Position numbers and translations under genes: made by a program. Shown here one piece after another: positions 1 to 11,189 of a stretch of DNA of 64,000 bases. Position 1 is the stretch's first letter, and each line of letters starts with the position of its first letter. The stretch comes from Roridomyces roridus. Taxonomy: Eukaryota > Basidiomycota > Agaricomycetes > Agaricales > Mycenaceae. The DNA is taken from positions 1 through 64,000 of the forward strand of contig JARKIF010000068.1 in NCBI GenBank assembly GCA_029378245.1, written 5' to 3'. Below the pieces are notes generated by a model that searched no databases, had not been told where the DNA came from, and saw nothing but the letters and a program-made list of their open reading frames with translations.

Positions 1-1011
1 CCCCAGCCGTAGTCCCATATGCATATCTCGAGATGCGTGAGACCAGGAATGAGATCGAGGCATTCGCCCAGAGTCTCATCTCGTTCAACATACAGCTGTA
101 AGGACCGCAGTGGTGGCCGAGACCGACTGAGAAACTTGCGCAAGTAAACGCAGTCAGCCAGCGCAACACCGAGAGTTTCGAGGCAAGGTAGTTTAAGATA
201 TCGCAGAACGGCATCGAAGACATTCCCGTGGTTGAATCGTCCAAGACGCAGGGTTCGCAAAGCGGGATGGGAAACCCTCCTCTCCGTAGTGAATTGGAAT
301 GCTCCGTGCGGAACATTGCATTCCACGAGACGCGGAGAATTACGCAAGATGTCGAGAATATATGCGAGCGAGATGCAGCAGTCCTCCTGTGCGTCTATTG
401 TCAGGGATTTCAATCCAACAAACGGATAGTCGACCAGTGCCGCTGGCAATCTGGAACCCACGTGCAAGTCCAGTTTCTCGACACGATATGCGTGGTCTCG
501 GAACGCCGCAAAGATCCCAGGGGTTGTCTCTGTGGCCAGACGGTAGAGTGCCAAGGACAGCGAGCAACTCTGGCCGCGCTCAAGCCACAATCCGAACACC
601 TGCGGGAAGTTTGCAGGCTGGATGCCGTCGTCTCGGATGGTATCCCACATAAAGATCGTGCCCAATGCAATGCTGCGCCACATACGAGAGACGCAGGTGA
701 TGGTCGACAGCTCTTTCCAAGTCGGCGAGGGGGAAATTGATCGCAGGATGTCGGAGGATAGCTCGACGGGCAAACGAGCCATCGGATCGAGGAGGGAGTT
801 GAGCTCGCTTTGAGTAACGGTGTTGGCTTTCGAGTTCCACGAGGACGTCTTGCTGGCGTTGGAGCTCCACTGGCTCGTTGTGGTCACGGAGGAGTTGAGC
901 TCGCTTTGAGCAGCTCCGTGCTGGTTCGGAGTTCCACCAGGACGGCGCTCTGGCGGTGGATGGCGTCGAAGAGCGATTGGAGGCGCTGGCGGACTCGCGA
1001 ATGGATGACAT
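1..1011 (-). pseudogene. F-box/LRR-like protein, 3' end cut by window edge, N-terminus out of frame
   Basis: Read on the minus strand, the body matches the other F-box genes here. It has the core LDPMARLPVELSSDI, then a W..L....VSR.WR segment, a DDGIQPANFPQVF segment and LRR-like KSLTIDA and LRTLRLGRF blocks. The reading frame is open through this body and runs off the window at base 1. The start at 1011 (MSSIRE) sits in the same leader context as other family members. From there, however, the N-terminal helix is in different frames from the F-box, and neither of two imperfect 96-bp repeats (about 795-965) restores a continuous frame. F-box proteins of this type are presumed substrate receptors of SCF ubiquitin ligases. 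It is either a decaying gene, or it starts elsewhere or has an unrecognised intron. Family assignment is firm and pseudogene status is moderate. Confidence 0.7.
795..965 (-). repeat. Imperfect 96-bp tandem duplication inside the F-box gene
   Basis: The 19-base string ggagttgagctcgctttga occurs at 795 and again at 891. Each copy is followed by a related stretch containing gagttccac and a gcgtt/gcgct end. The period is 96 bp, a multiple of three. It duplicates the segment encoding the AQSELNS motif just before the F-box. Confidence 0.75.
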
Positions 1012-1638
1012 GAGGGGCGAAGGTAAGAGGTGATGTATCAGTGATCATCAACGATCAACAACCGTCACCAAACCGAGAAGATAGGCCGGATAGTGTTGAG
1101 AACGGAACAATGATCGGGTTGCAATCAAGCTACTGAAATACAACGAATGACCCCGTATATAAGTAAAGTCGAAAACAGTAGGAATCTTGGGAAGTAAGTC
1201 TATATGATAGTAGTACTTATATCGCGGAGAATAGCGGGAAAGTGGAGGTCGTAAAGGTCTAAGTATAAATCATCAAATATCAATATCAAGATCTACAACA
1301 CGCAACGGGCCCCGTTTCCAACAGCAAGGCAGTCGCAGAATCCTGGCAGATGATCACATGATACAACTCCCTTGAACTCGTACCACCACCATGAGTGAGC
1401 TCGAAGCTGGCCTGACGCCCCGGACAACCCACAAAGAGGTGAATCATCGTGTCGGAGGGAAGAATATTCATTGAAAACCATTCTTAGCCTCTTTCTGCAC
1501 CGCTTTGCGACACGCGTATCCCGATTTCTCCGTCCTACGTGGGCGCCATTGGATACCAAAGCCCATACATCACCCGTGCCGCCAACCCAGCTTGATGCCA
1601 GCGAAAGCACTGACGAGAACGAGGACGCTGCAGCGAAA
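1012..1638. other. Intergenic or promoter stretch between divergent genes
   Basis: No convincing gene. The part next to 1011 carries the leader sequence shared by the F-box family (gttgatc repeats, then a pyrimidine-rich run ending ctcATG when read on the minus strand). On the plus strand, the frame leading into the DUF6535 gene is open from about 1399 but has no ATG before 1639, so an upstream exon may lie here. Confidence 0.4.
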
Positions 1639-4432
1639 ATGTGGTCGATCTACGTCGATGAAGCCGAGAGATATGATGCAGGGTTGGTGGAGAGTTGGAA
1701 AGCGGGATATGGAAGGAATGCTCATATTCGTGAGTGTTTTTTCTTCTCTGCGAAACGTGATCTAATATTCGACTATACAGTCGGGCCTCTTTTCCGCCAG
1801 CTTGACTGCGTTTCTGATCGAAGCTACAAGAATCTCCAGCCAGACTCTGGAGACCTCGCAGTCGCGGCGATGACCCAAATCTCTCAGCAGCTGGCCGCGA
1901 TGTCCACGGGACATGCAGCCCCCGTGCAACCGCCGTCACAATTTACACCGACCATAGCCTCCCTCGTCTGCAACGCTTTGTGGTTTTGTGAGCCTCTCAC
2001 TCAGTTTGATGTGCGCATTATTGGCGACGCTCGTCGAGCAATGGGCGAGGGAGTTCTTGCACAAGACCAACAGACGGCCTTCGCCTGTCCGCAGAGCGCG
2101 TATCTTCGCGTTCCTGTATTTCGGCCTCAAGCGATTCCGCATGCACACCGTCGTGGATACGATACCCTCCCTCATCCATGGCTCGCTACTACTTTTCTTC
2201 ATCGGCCTCGTCTTCTTTTTGGTGCCGGTAAACAGTATCATCATGTATCTCATGGCGGGCGCACTCCTCACATTCCTACTTCTCTACTCCATCCTCACCA
2301 TTCTGCCGGTGGTATACGTCGACTGTCCCTACCGCACTCCGTTATCGACGCCACTATGGTCCTTGTCTCGGAGGGCTGTGGCCTTCCTCTGCCAACCTAC
2401 CGACATGAGACATAGTATCGTCACGATGGCCGAAGCGACTCTCGATTCTGCCGTCCAGAACACGGCGAAGAGAGACCAACGCGCGCTCAAGTGGACGCTC
2501 GACTCTCTGACAGATGACGATGAACTCCTTCCATTCGTTGAGATTCTGCCAGAAGTCCTTTCCGGCCGGGATGGCCGCCTCTGCACGGTCGATGAGCAAC
2601 ATTTATTGCGCTTGGTTCTCGGGGATCTCGAGACACCCAGTCCGTTGATTGCGCGACTCGTCAATCTCTTCATCAGCTCCCCAGGTCCCGACAACCCCCT
2701 ATGCATTCGGCGTCGCATTGCAAGCGTGAAAGCCCTCTCAGCGCTTTGCACGATGCCGCGCGCCTGGGAGTATCGTTTCGATACAGAACGACTCGTGGGG
2801 TCAAATCTAGATCTATACCATGAAACTGCCTTCTGTCCCGGAACCGTCCTTCTCGCCCTCCATTACCATTCGTTCCGGTGGCGCCAGCATCTGCTTTCTG
2901 CACTCCGCGAACAGCTCAAGTTTGACCATTACTCCTCGGACCTGCGCAGCCGCGCCACGTCGAGTCTATGTGCAAGATTAGAGTTGCTCGGAGGGTCCGG
3001 ATATATGGAACTCGGGCATGATGCTCCAGCCATCCAGGACCTGCAAAACATGGCAGCAGAAATTGGGCAACGCACACCGACAGCAGCTCAACTTGGCAGG
3101 GTGCAGCAAGCCATTGAGGCCCTATGCGACCTATATGATTGGCCACGTAAATTCATACCTTCCATGAGCTCATTCTTTCACAACGCCTTCCTAACACTCA
3201 AGCAAGGTGCATCCGTATCTGAACTGGATTCCGCTTGTGCGATCGTTGCAGAAATCAGACGGAGTCCATCAAGAACACCATGGATCCGAGTTGGCTCCCT
3301 GTTCCGTATCCCCGATGCTCTCGAGCTGCACAAATTCACCGTCGACCACCAGAAGCCCCATCAACTAGACGTTCTTGCCCGCATGTTATTCTCCTTTTTC
3401 CCATTCCTCTCCTACGAAGATCAACGAGACACAGATGGATATCTTAGGTTTCTCGTAGAGCGGGGAAGTCCAGATGCTGTGTACCGTGCCCTGATTCCGT
3501 GCGGTGGGGGCGCAGGGCAATGGGACTCGATGTGGGCTCAAGTGCCGGTTCTGGACGCCCTGGCGATCTCTCTCGGCTCTCAGCTTACAGAGCAAACGGA
3601 GCTCAGGCCACAGGCTCTCCGCATTGTACATGCGATTCTGGTGGTTTATGATTGTCTCCGGGCTCATGGCCACTGGCATGCAAGAGATTTTATGCGCGCC
3701 GTGATGGCCCGAGTATCTGTCAAGGCGCACTGGCAATACCCTATCATCCAAACAGTCTACCGGCTCTGGCGTCTTCCAGCACTCAATGCGGCTGTCACTG
3801 CCTTGAGTGAACTGCCTTCCACAGTTGAAGTGTTTTCCCGATTGCAGAAATCTTGTCAGGATGAGTCCCTGCCTCAAATTGATCCTTCAGCCCTGCCAGT
3901 CAACATGGATGTCAATACTCTTGCACAGACGTTGAGGAAGCACCTCGTACACCGATACATCGACGCTCTCGTCGATCTCCTCGCCGCCCCCACACTCATT
4001 TCGATCAAGGGGTACGTCCGCTGGGCGGACTGGGACACCCTCCTCGATGTTCCTTGGCCCGAGGTGGATCCAGACGTTCAACATGGCTTGTTCGCAGCGA
4101 TATTAACACAGTACCGAATCTTGATCCCTCCACGCAGGTTTGACGACGCGGAGGTGGCGTTCCTCGCCGGATTCTGGTCGGCGGGAATTTTCAGTTTTTG
4201 CAATTCCGATTCCGATTCTTCCGAGCGCAACGTAACTGGGATTGAGCTCCCTTGCATGCGAATGCTTTTGGAAGCCCTGGAGATGTATCACGAAGCAGCA
4301 GAATCGCAGGGCGCGATGATGGAGAAGGATTGCAAGAAATTGGATACGACACTTTCGGAACCGCTCCGAGCTGCGGTACGCAAAGAGATAGCGGCAGTAG
4401 AAAGTCGTTCAAGTTTGGCGGAGGAGAACTGA
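1639..4432 (+). pseudogene. DUF6535-domain membrane protein with three apparent frameshifts
   Basis: The N-terminal half is a DUF6535 domain, a multi-span membrane domain of unknown function common in Agaricomycetes. It has MWSIYVDEAERYD, then DMEGMLIF, GLFSASLTAFLIE, a YKNLQPDSGD stretch, a WAREFL stretch and hydrophobic helices around 2170-2320. A long soluble C-terminal region follows, open from 1988 to the stop at 4432. One intron (about 1730-1780) is visible. The conserved peptides do not share one frame: an extra A in AAA at 1699-1701 shifts out, a missing A near 1820-1824 shifts back, and an extra T in TTTT at 1984-1987 shifts again. All three lie at short homopolymers, so assembly indels are as possible as gene decay. 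The true start is unresolved, with 1639 the first ATG in frame. Family call is firm. Confidence 0.75.
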
Positions 4433-6152
4433 TCGCAGTCTGACGCAGTTCAATGTACACAAGTATCTCCAGTTTTTGAGCCACCATCTTATTGCAACGG
4501 GTAGGGAATAGATGAGAGTCGCCATCACAAGGGCGGAGAGCCTGGTAAAGAAAAAAACAAGACTCAACACATGCCAGTGGTCGGTATGTGGGTGAAGGGA
4601 GCAGATGGGGCATGAACTCAGAGGCCAAAACACGCGCCCTATGGCCAAGATTAGATTGCACGAGTGCTGCCAGTGGTCGGTGACGTCTTTGTGCAGTGTG
4701 ATCACCTGATGGCATCTCAACCATCGGAAAACTGTTCATTCATCTGAATCGATGCGCACATCAAGCGAGAGACATCCAGACCCACGTCTCAGTGCCGAAT
4801 CATCTCCGCCGACTCGGACCCCTTGCCGAACGACCACAGTGTTCAATTTCCAAAGACTCGATCCAATTTCTTTGCGTTCCCTCCAAACTCCCTGTGTTCC
4901 TAGGCGAAACTCCATTATGCAGAACGTATTCCCACCACTGCGCCACCTCCAAGCCGGTCTCGGCCAAATGAAGCACGACAAGGTCCTCGAACTTTTCCCT
5001 GGTCTCAAGGAAACCGTTACCTTTACCGCAGGCACTTATCTGGACTCACAGCGGTCAAGCCCGTTGATTTGATTACCTTCACCCCAGTCTCCACCCCTCC
5101 CTGCGAATCCTTTCGTCTAGGCTCAACGCACATTGGATTTCGTTACAACCCGGCACACCTATTTAATGTTCTTCCCCATACCTGCCTTGCCCCACGTAAG
5201 TATGTCGAGCAAGAAATCGAACCAGCGTTGATTGCGACTTCAGTGCGTTCAATCTTTCCTTGTCAGGGACATCTAGATCTCCGACTCGAGTTTCTGATCG
5301 CCGATTACGTAGTCTGTCGTTTCGGAAGTTCCTGGCCGCGGCCCCTCCCGACGGCGAGCTCGGAGCGCGTCCCTGTGATTCCCCATTTGAATTCAGCTCA
5401 TTCTCAACAGGCTCCGTCGCTTGCAATTGTCAACGCGTATGTACTATATGCGCCCGGTGCTGTAAAGCCGTCTGTCACTGACAAGAGCGCCCGCTGATTT
5501 CCCGTTCAGGCCGGTGGGATCGTTGGCACTGCCGCATCTTGTTGGTTGTGCTTTGCCATCCCGGCCCTAGGTCGAACCCTGGTCGCAACACGGCATTCCG
5601 ACTTTATTCCGACTTGCAATGAGCCGTTGATTAAATGAAAAGCGGTTGTTGTCGATGAGCTCGGAGGTGAGGCGTGTTGGAGGCGTGTAACTCGGTGATC
5701 ACATCTCCCGACATTCAATATCAATCCAACTCTATCCAAATCCCAGCCCGTCAACCGCGGCGCAGTGCGCAGTGAGTTGCAACTGCGGCATCAACGTCAA
5801 CGGCCCCTAACGTCCCTCGAGTCAGATGGATACCCCTACGTACGGAGAAAAATTATCGGTCGCTCGTATTTCGTCGATTTCACGAAGAGCCTGGAGGAGG
5901 TGAAGTTATTGGCTTTCAGACTTGGGTGAGCATTAATCCCGCTTTCGCGCCCTCCAATACACCGAGGAACGTTTCAGTTATTCAAGTTATCCGAGCCCAT
6001 CAGAGCCCATCCCGAGCAACCGATAAATCGTCAGCAAGTATAGTAAGCAGCCGGTTGGGCGGTTGGATATATTATCTAACGGCTCCTATATATTTGGCAG
6101 TGCTCTCCTTCAATTTAAAGAACCATTCACCGTCCACGCACGCCCATCCCAC
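4433..6152. other. Long stretch without a recognised gene
   Basis: Several ORFs of 80-150 codons occur on both strands (for example plus 4752-5072 and 5069-5497), but none shows a recognisable domain or continues convincingly through introns. The last 90 bases before 6153 resemble the region upstream of the RTA1 copy near 22400 and are probably its promoter. Confidence 0.4.
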
Positions 6153-7364
6153 ATGTTCCCTTCACTAGAGCTACGCGCCAACTCGACGACCTCATCCCAA
6201 CTCCCAGTGGATAGGGATTCTCAGTATGGCTACGTTCCACAAGAGGCGGTCGCCATCCTCTTCGTCGTGCTCTTTGGGGTCAGTACCAGTGAGTCCCTCG
6301 CCATTTTCCCTCTCCTCGACGCGTCTAACCTGATAAAACAAAAAAGTTCTCCACATCGGTCAAGCGATATGGTTCAAACTCTGGTGGCTCATCCCCACAG
6401 CGGCGCTCTGTGGCCTGGGCGAAGTCATAGGCTGGAGTGGACGTTTATGGAGTTCTATCAATCCCATCGCCAACACGCCCTTCCTCATGCAGTGCGTCTC
6501 CTTGCCTCCCATCTCAACCAGAAATAAATTCAACTCACCGCGATGATAGGATCTCCTCAATCATTATCGCCCCAACGCCGTTGCTAGCAGCCAACTTCAT
6601 CATCCTAGCGCGTGTAATCCAAAGACTGGGAACCTCCTACTCGAGGCTAACGCCCAAGTGGTGTACGTCCCCTTCCATTCCTCCTTTTATTTTAAGAATA
6701 ACACCGCCTCACCAGACACAATCCTTTTCCTGCCTTGCGACATCATCGCACTGGTTGTACAAGGCGTGGGAGGCGGGATGGCCTCTGCTGCCAACACCCT
6801 CGATGGTGCGAATCAGGTACGTTGTGTTGTCATATTCCCCGACGGCCGCATCCTCATGGTTCGCATAGGGCGCCCACGTCATGCTCGGAGGAATCATATT
6901 CCAACTCGGTGCGTCCCTTTCCTCCGTTTCTATCGAGTATTCCTATCTAACAAAAATTCGCAGTGGTCATAATAATGTTCTCCTCCCTCGGCACCGACTT
7001 TTTCCTACACTACCGGAACGACCGCCCCGTCCGCAAGAACGATGCGACTGGCCGACGCGGCGTGCTCACCCCACAACTCAAAATCATGCTCTTAGCACTC
7101 GCCTTCTCTTGCGTGACGCTGTTCATCCGGTCCATCTACCGAATTATCGAGCTCGCAGGCGGTTGGCACGGACGTATCATCCACACCGAGGTCTACTTCA
7201 ACGTCCTCGACGGCGGCATGGTCACACTCGCGATATGGACCATGAATTTCGCGCATCCTGGATTCTTCCTTGTCCAGCGTGAGAGGAGGGATTTGGAGCT
7301 GGAGGGCAAGGGGAACGAGTTGATTGAGAGGGATAGTGGTGTTTCGACTCCGACTGCTGCTTAG
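6153..7364 (+). CDS. RTA1-like membrane protein, copy A (intact)
   Basis: Six exons can be followed: about 6153-6288, 6347-6491, 6550-6662, 6716-6816, 6869-6908 and 6964-7364. The product is a roughly seven-span membrane protein of the fungal RTA1/lipid-translocating exporter family (RTA1, RSB1, PUG1), implicated in resistance to sterol-targeting compounds and in long-chain base export. Visible family features are YGYVP near the N-terminus, GLGEVIGWSGR, PLLAANFI, LPCDIIALVVQGVGGG and the C-terminal RSIYRIIE followed by GGW and the last helix. The start is chosen because the paralogue at 22381 starts identically (MFP). It is convergent with the DHHC gene, leaving about 130 bp between stops. 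Substrate cannot be told from sequence. Confidence 0.9.
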
Positions 7365-7497
7365 AGTGTTCTGCCATTCGCTTACTTACGACCCACGGAC
7401 TATATGATGTACTATATATAGGCTACTAGAAGTTCAGACTAATCTCCACCATCCGGGACTCACTCACCGACATCTACAATAAATAATACCCGACATC

Positions 7498-8870
7498 CTA
7501 CGCCTCATCCTCCTCATCTTCCTCATCAGTCAACTCCTCCCCTCGTCGAACCCCGGAATGCGCCTCGTACCCCTCGCGGCGCGCCCACGAGCGCCCGTCA
7601 GTGTATGGGTTGATACGGAGGGGAAGGATCAAGGTGTATAGCGGACTGCAGAGAATGCTCAGTCAGGAATCGGCCCGAAGAAAGCGGGAATAAGGCAGGA
7701 CGTACTATCCGTTCTCCCCAATATTAAAGAACAGCTCAAGGTTCCGCCGTTTTCCGAGGTCGTACGAATTAACAAAGGTCTGGATATTGAATTCTTGGGT
7801 GCACGGAGGGACTGGATGCGAACGCACCTCATCCCGAGATTTAGCAACCTTGCGATAGATCTCGTGGTCATGCGACTCGACGGTCGTCTCCCCGTGTGCG
7901 ACCGTCCAGAGGTGATAGCTCACCATGATGCCAACCGCGAGGGCCATGACGACAGCCAGGATGTATTCGAGGATGAATGCGATTTGGGGAACACGATGCG
8001 GCCATGAGAGCTATATCCGATGAGCGAGCGAGTTCAATGGAACAACAAGGAAGACGCACGTCGGCCGTAGCACCCAGCGCGCGCAGGATGTGTGGATATC
8101 CGGTGGCGACGAGGCAAATGCAGGCGACGACGAGGTACGCCATGAACATTACAAAATGGCGCTCATTGTGCAGGCCAACGCATTGGTTGACCCCTGGATT
8201 GAAGTCAGGATGCGTACGACTCAGAATGAGGGGATGGAATACCCACACTGCGAACGAATGAGTGGGCCCCGTCACAGCGGGCAGGGAGCACTCACTGGAC
8301 AATGGTGGTCGTATTTCAGCACACAGCGGTTACATATCCGGCAATGGTGGGTTCTCTGTCAATTTCATCTTCAGGGTAAGGAAACAGCATCGGCACAGCA
8401 TACGCACCTCTGGCTTGGATTGCCCACACTTCCGACATCGCGTCACCGCAGCCCGAGTGATGACGAGCTCCTTCGACCACCTCACTCCCGTCAGCTCGCC
8501 CCGTGGCGGACCGTTCTTTGTCGCCCAGAAGATGCTACTCCCTGGTTCTCGCGGCGGGTCTTCGACGAATCCGGGTGGTACCGTGACCACGTAGTAGTAG
8601 TGCATGAAGAGATTCAGCACGATGAGGAGGCATATTGGGAATGAGATGAGGGGCCACGAGAGGCTGGGCATGACCACGTCGACTTCCGGTGGGTGTTAAC
8701 TCGCGTATCCTGCTGGGTGACGAAAGGAAAAACGCACAGAAGCAGATGGCGCCGAGCCCGATGAGGATGATGGCGAACGCGACGAAGAATGGGCCGGCGG
8801 CACCTGTTATTCGGTCGGCGAACCTTTCCATTGCTTTGAAGCAACGGAATACGATGCGAGAGCACATCAT
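7498..8870 (-). CDS. DHHC-type protein S-acyltransferase (palmitoyltransferase)
   Basis: Minus-strand gene with several short introns. Two transmembrane helices occur near the N-terminus (FFVAFAIILIGLGAICF and ISFPICLLIVLNLF). The cysteine-rich domain CRKCGQSKPE joins across an intron to [21 protein letters not shown], and NQCVGLHNERHF follows with two further helices. The DHHC cysteine is the acyl-carrying catalytic residue, and the zinc-binding Cys/His pattern is complete. The C-terminus is acidic (ELTDEEDEEDEA). Such enzymes attach palmitate to cysteines of membrane-associated proteins, at the Golgi, vacuole or plasma membrane. The first ATG is at 8870. The last exon is partly duplicated near 20935-21020. 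Which fungal PFA paralogue it matches was not determined. Confidence 0.88.
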
Positions 8871-8938
8871 GGTGGGGAAGGGAAGGGCGGCCTGATGGCA
8901 TCATGACCAAGTGATGGTCAGCAGCCGTCAGCCGAGCA

Positions 8939-9337
8939 TCACGTGTCTTGGATCTCTTTCTTCACTCCGTCATGCCGCTGGGACAATGGGCGTCGGCTGC
9001 GTCGAGCTTCATTTTTCTCATATTCTATTATGTTTTCGCCCACCGGATAGGAGCCTGTGGGGATCGATTCTTCTCCCAGTTCAACGCCGCCGCTGCTCTG
9101 CAGGCGACAGAAATGGATGCTCAGTGTTTGGGTGAGCTCAGTACTGTCCACCGTAAATTTCCCTAGTATTGTCCATTTTCGGGTAGTCACGGTGTACTCG
9201 AACTCCCGCTTCAAGCCCGCCCTGGCCTCTTTCGTCCGCTCGTCTAAGTATGCCCACAGTGCGGTTTTCGGACCCGAGATCGTTGCCGCAGCCCGCAGCC
9301 TTCGTGCGCTATGATCGTTGCCTTGTAACTTGGACAT
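8939..9337 (-). CDS. Small hypothetical protein
   Basis: Open frame of 132 codons on the minus strand, lying just upstream of the DHHC gene on the same strand. The N-terminal part is coding-like, basic and amphipathic, containing TALWAYLDERTKEARAG and KREFEYTVTTRKW. The part after TVDSTEL looks less coding-like, and a possible intron (acceptor ctgcag at about 9104-9099, minus) could change it. No family was recognised. It could be an exon of a slightly longer gene or chance. Confidence 0.35.
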   Translation of the reverse strand: MSKLQGNDHSARRLRAAATISGPKTALWAYLDERTKEARAGLKREFEYTVTTRKWTILGKFTVDSTELTQTLSIHFCRLQSSGGVELGEESIPTGSYPVGENIIEYEKNEARRSRRPLSQRHDGVKKEIQDT

Positions 9338-9634
9338 ATCTGCTCCTCCTCAAGACTCGGATGGGAAATCTAAAATGCAACAGAACTCTTGATGTGCCCT
9401 GACTCCAACGATTCTCCCAATTGTCCCTCGACCATATAGGCTTCGAGTCGTCGTGAGTACTTCCCCCTAAAAAAAACACCAACCCATTGATCCATTGTTA
9501 GGGGTTTCCGCGTCATTGCCGGTCAGCGATATGGAGACATGAATTCGGATACGCGGTTGAGCTCGATTAGGCATGTCCCCACCGCCATATATAATCTGGG
9601 CTATATCTCACTCACCACATATATAGTATCCACC

Positions 9635-10580
9635 ATGTCTCCCGCCCTCGCCCTCCCACTCCAACAACTTGTTTCACTTGTCGCACGCGACCCAGAGTCG
9701 GCAACCGAGACGTCGCAGTATGGATACGTTCCCTCTGAGAGCGTTGGTAACCTCTTCGTCGTGCTATTTGGAATTAGCACCAGTATGCTCTAAATGCCTT
9801 TATTTCCCGTGTCTGACCTATAGGACAGTCCTTCACATAACTCAAGCCACGTACTTCAAAATCTGGTGGCTTCTCCCCACGGCTGCTTTGTGTGGCATCG
9901 GCGAGGTCATTGGCTGGAGCGGGCGACTCTGGAGTGCGATCAATCCGTATGCGCAGACGCCTTTCCTCATGCAGTGAGTCTCCATTCCTGCTCCTCCTCC
10001 TCCCCCAAGGAATGTCTAAGACGGAAACCACAGAATCTCCTCCATCATCATCGCCCCAACCCCGCTGCTCGCCGCCAACTTTATCATCTTTGCCCGCATC
10101 ATTCAACGCTTGGGGACGGGGTACTCGAGGCTTACTCCTTGGTAGTGTACGTCCGCTCTCATTTTTCTCAGGATCTTCGTTCATTCCCGCTCTTTTGAAT
10201 GCAGACACGATTGTATTCCTGCCCTGCGACATCACAGCGTCGGTCATTCAAGGAGTGGGAGGCGGACTGGCCTCCAGTGCAGACGATTTGGCCGGATCTA
10301 ATAGGGTGCGTGGTTGCGTTCCATCCTCTCTCTCCCAACTCAGCTCGCATATAGGGTGCCAATGTCATGCTCGGAGACATCGCATTCCAATTCGGTGAGC
10401 CTCTCAATCTTCCTCCTCATTTCAATGCTGAATTGTTGTCAAGCTGTCATCATCGTGTTCTCCATCCTCGGCGCCGACTTCCTCTGGCACTACATCCACG
10501 ATCGGCCTGTGCACCACGACCCGACCTCAAAGCGCGGTGAGCTCGGATTCGACCCGTTACCGGTCCTGGCGGCGGACTAG
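9635..10580 (+). pseudogene. RTA1-like membrane protein, copy B (broken)
   Basis: Paralogue of the gene at 6153 with the same first exons: SQYGYVP, then I L H I T Q A, GIGEVIGWSGRLW, PLLAANFI and LPCDITASVIQGVGGG. Two defects are visible. At the end of exon 3 the codons read ..TPW followed by TAG (10143-10145), and no nearby GT donor gives an open junction with the next exon. The frame then stops at 10580 after GELGFDPLPVLAAD, so the last helices and the family RSIYRIIE block are missing. Faint remnants of that block may persist near 10590-10640. It lies upstream of nothing obviously related and is probably a dead duplicate. Confidence 0.75.
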
Positions 10581-11051
10581 ATCATTGCAGACAGCTACTC
10601 CTCGTGCATCTCGGCCGCCGACGCTCTATATCCATCGTCATCGCGATTCGCCATGTCACATGTGATCACCTTCTGCTTGTTTTCAGCGCCCCAAGAGAGG
10701 TATGTTTTCAATTCACATCAATGGGGGTATACATTTGTTCTGCTGACAGTGTGCAGGCTACGATCCCGTGCAAGTATCAGCTTCTGGCGCCATACCCGCA
10801 ATTTATGAATGACTCAATGGGAACAATATTGACCCATGGTGTGTGCGTGCTGCTTGTCTTCGAAAACTGCCAGCTTGACTCCTTCGGATGTTCTATTCTT
10901 TTCGACGTGCGAACTCCACGCATTTTGAGGGAACGTGTACAACATGCAGTCCATGTAGAGCCCGGCGCCCATTCGTCAATGGCCAGCAAGTTGCACCACC
11001 CCACCCACCCAGACCCACTCACCCACTCACCCATCCATCTTAGCATCCGGA
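10581..11051. other. Stretch without a convincing gene
   Basis: Only a low-quality open frame (plus 10604-11263) crosses this part. The start resembles decayed 3' sequence of RTA1 copy B, and the end contains a C-rich run (cacccacccagacccactcacccactcaccc) around 10995-11035. Confidence 0.4.
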
Positions 11052-11189
11052 ATGCTCCGCCCCACCCAGCCCCGCTTCGACCTTCGCGCTCGTCTGAGGA
11101 TCGACACGCATGGGCAATATTCTACTCCCCCCGCACGCCGAGAACGTGGACGACTCCCGACGCTCGCACTAGACACCCTGCTCCTCAGT

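Noticed and set aside
1988..2004. GTGAGC...CTCAG as an intron explaining the third DUF6535 frameshift
   Set aside because: It would be only 17 nt, far below the shortest introns seen here, and would remove conserved membrane-region codons.
4752..5497. Two adjacent plus-strand open frames as a gene
   Set aside because: No domain, no clear joining introns and unremarkable composition; kept only as part of an unassigned stretch.
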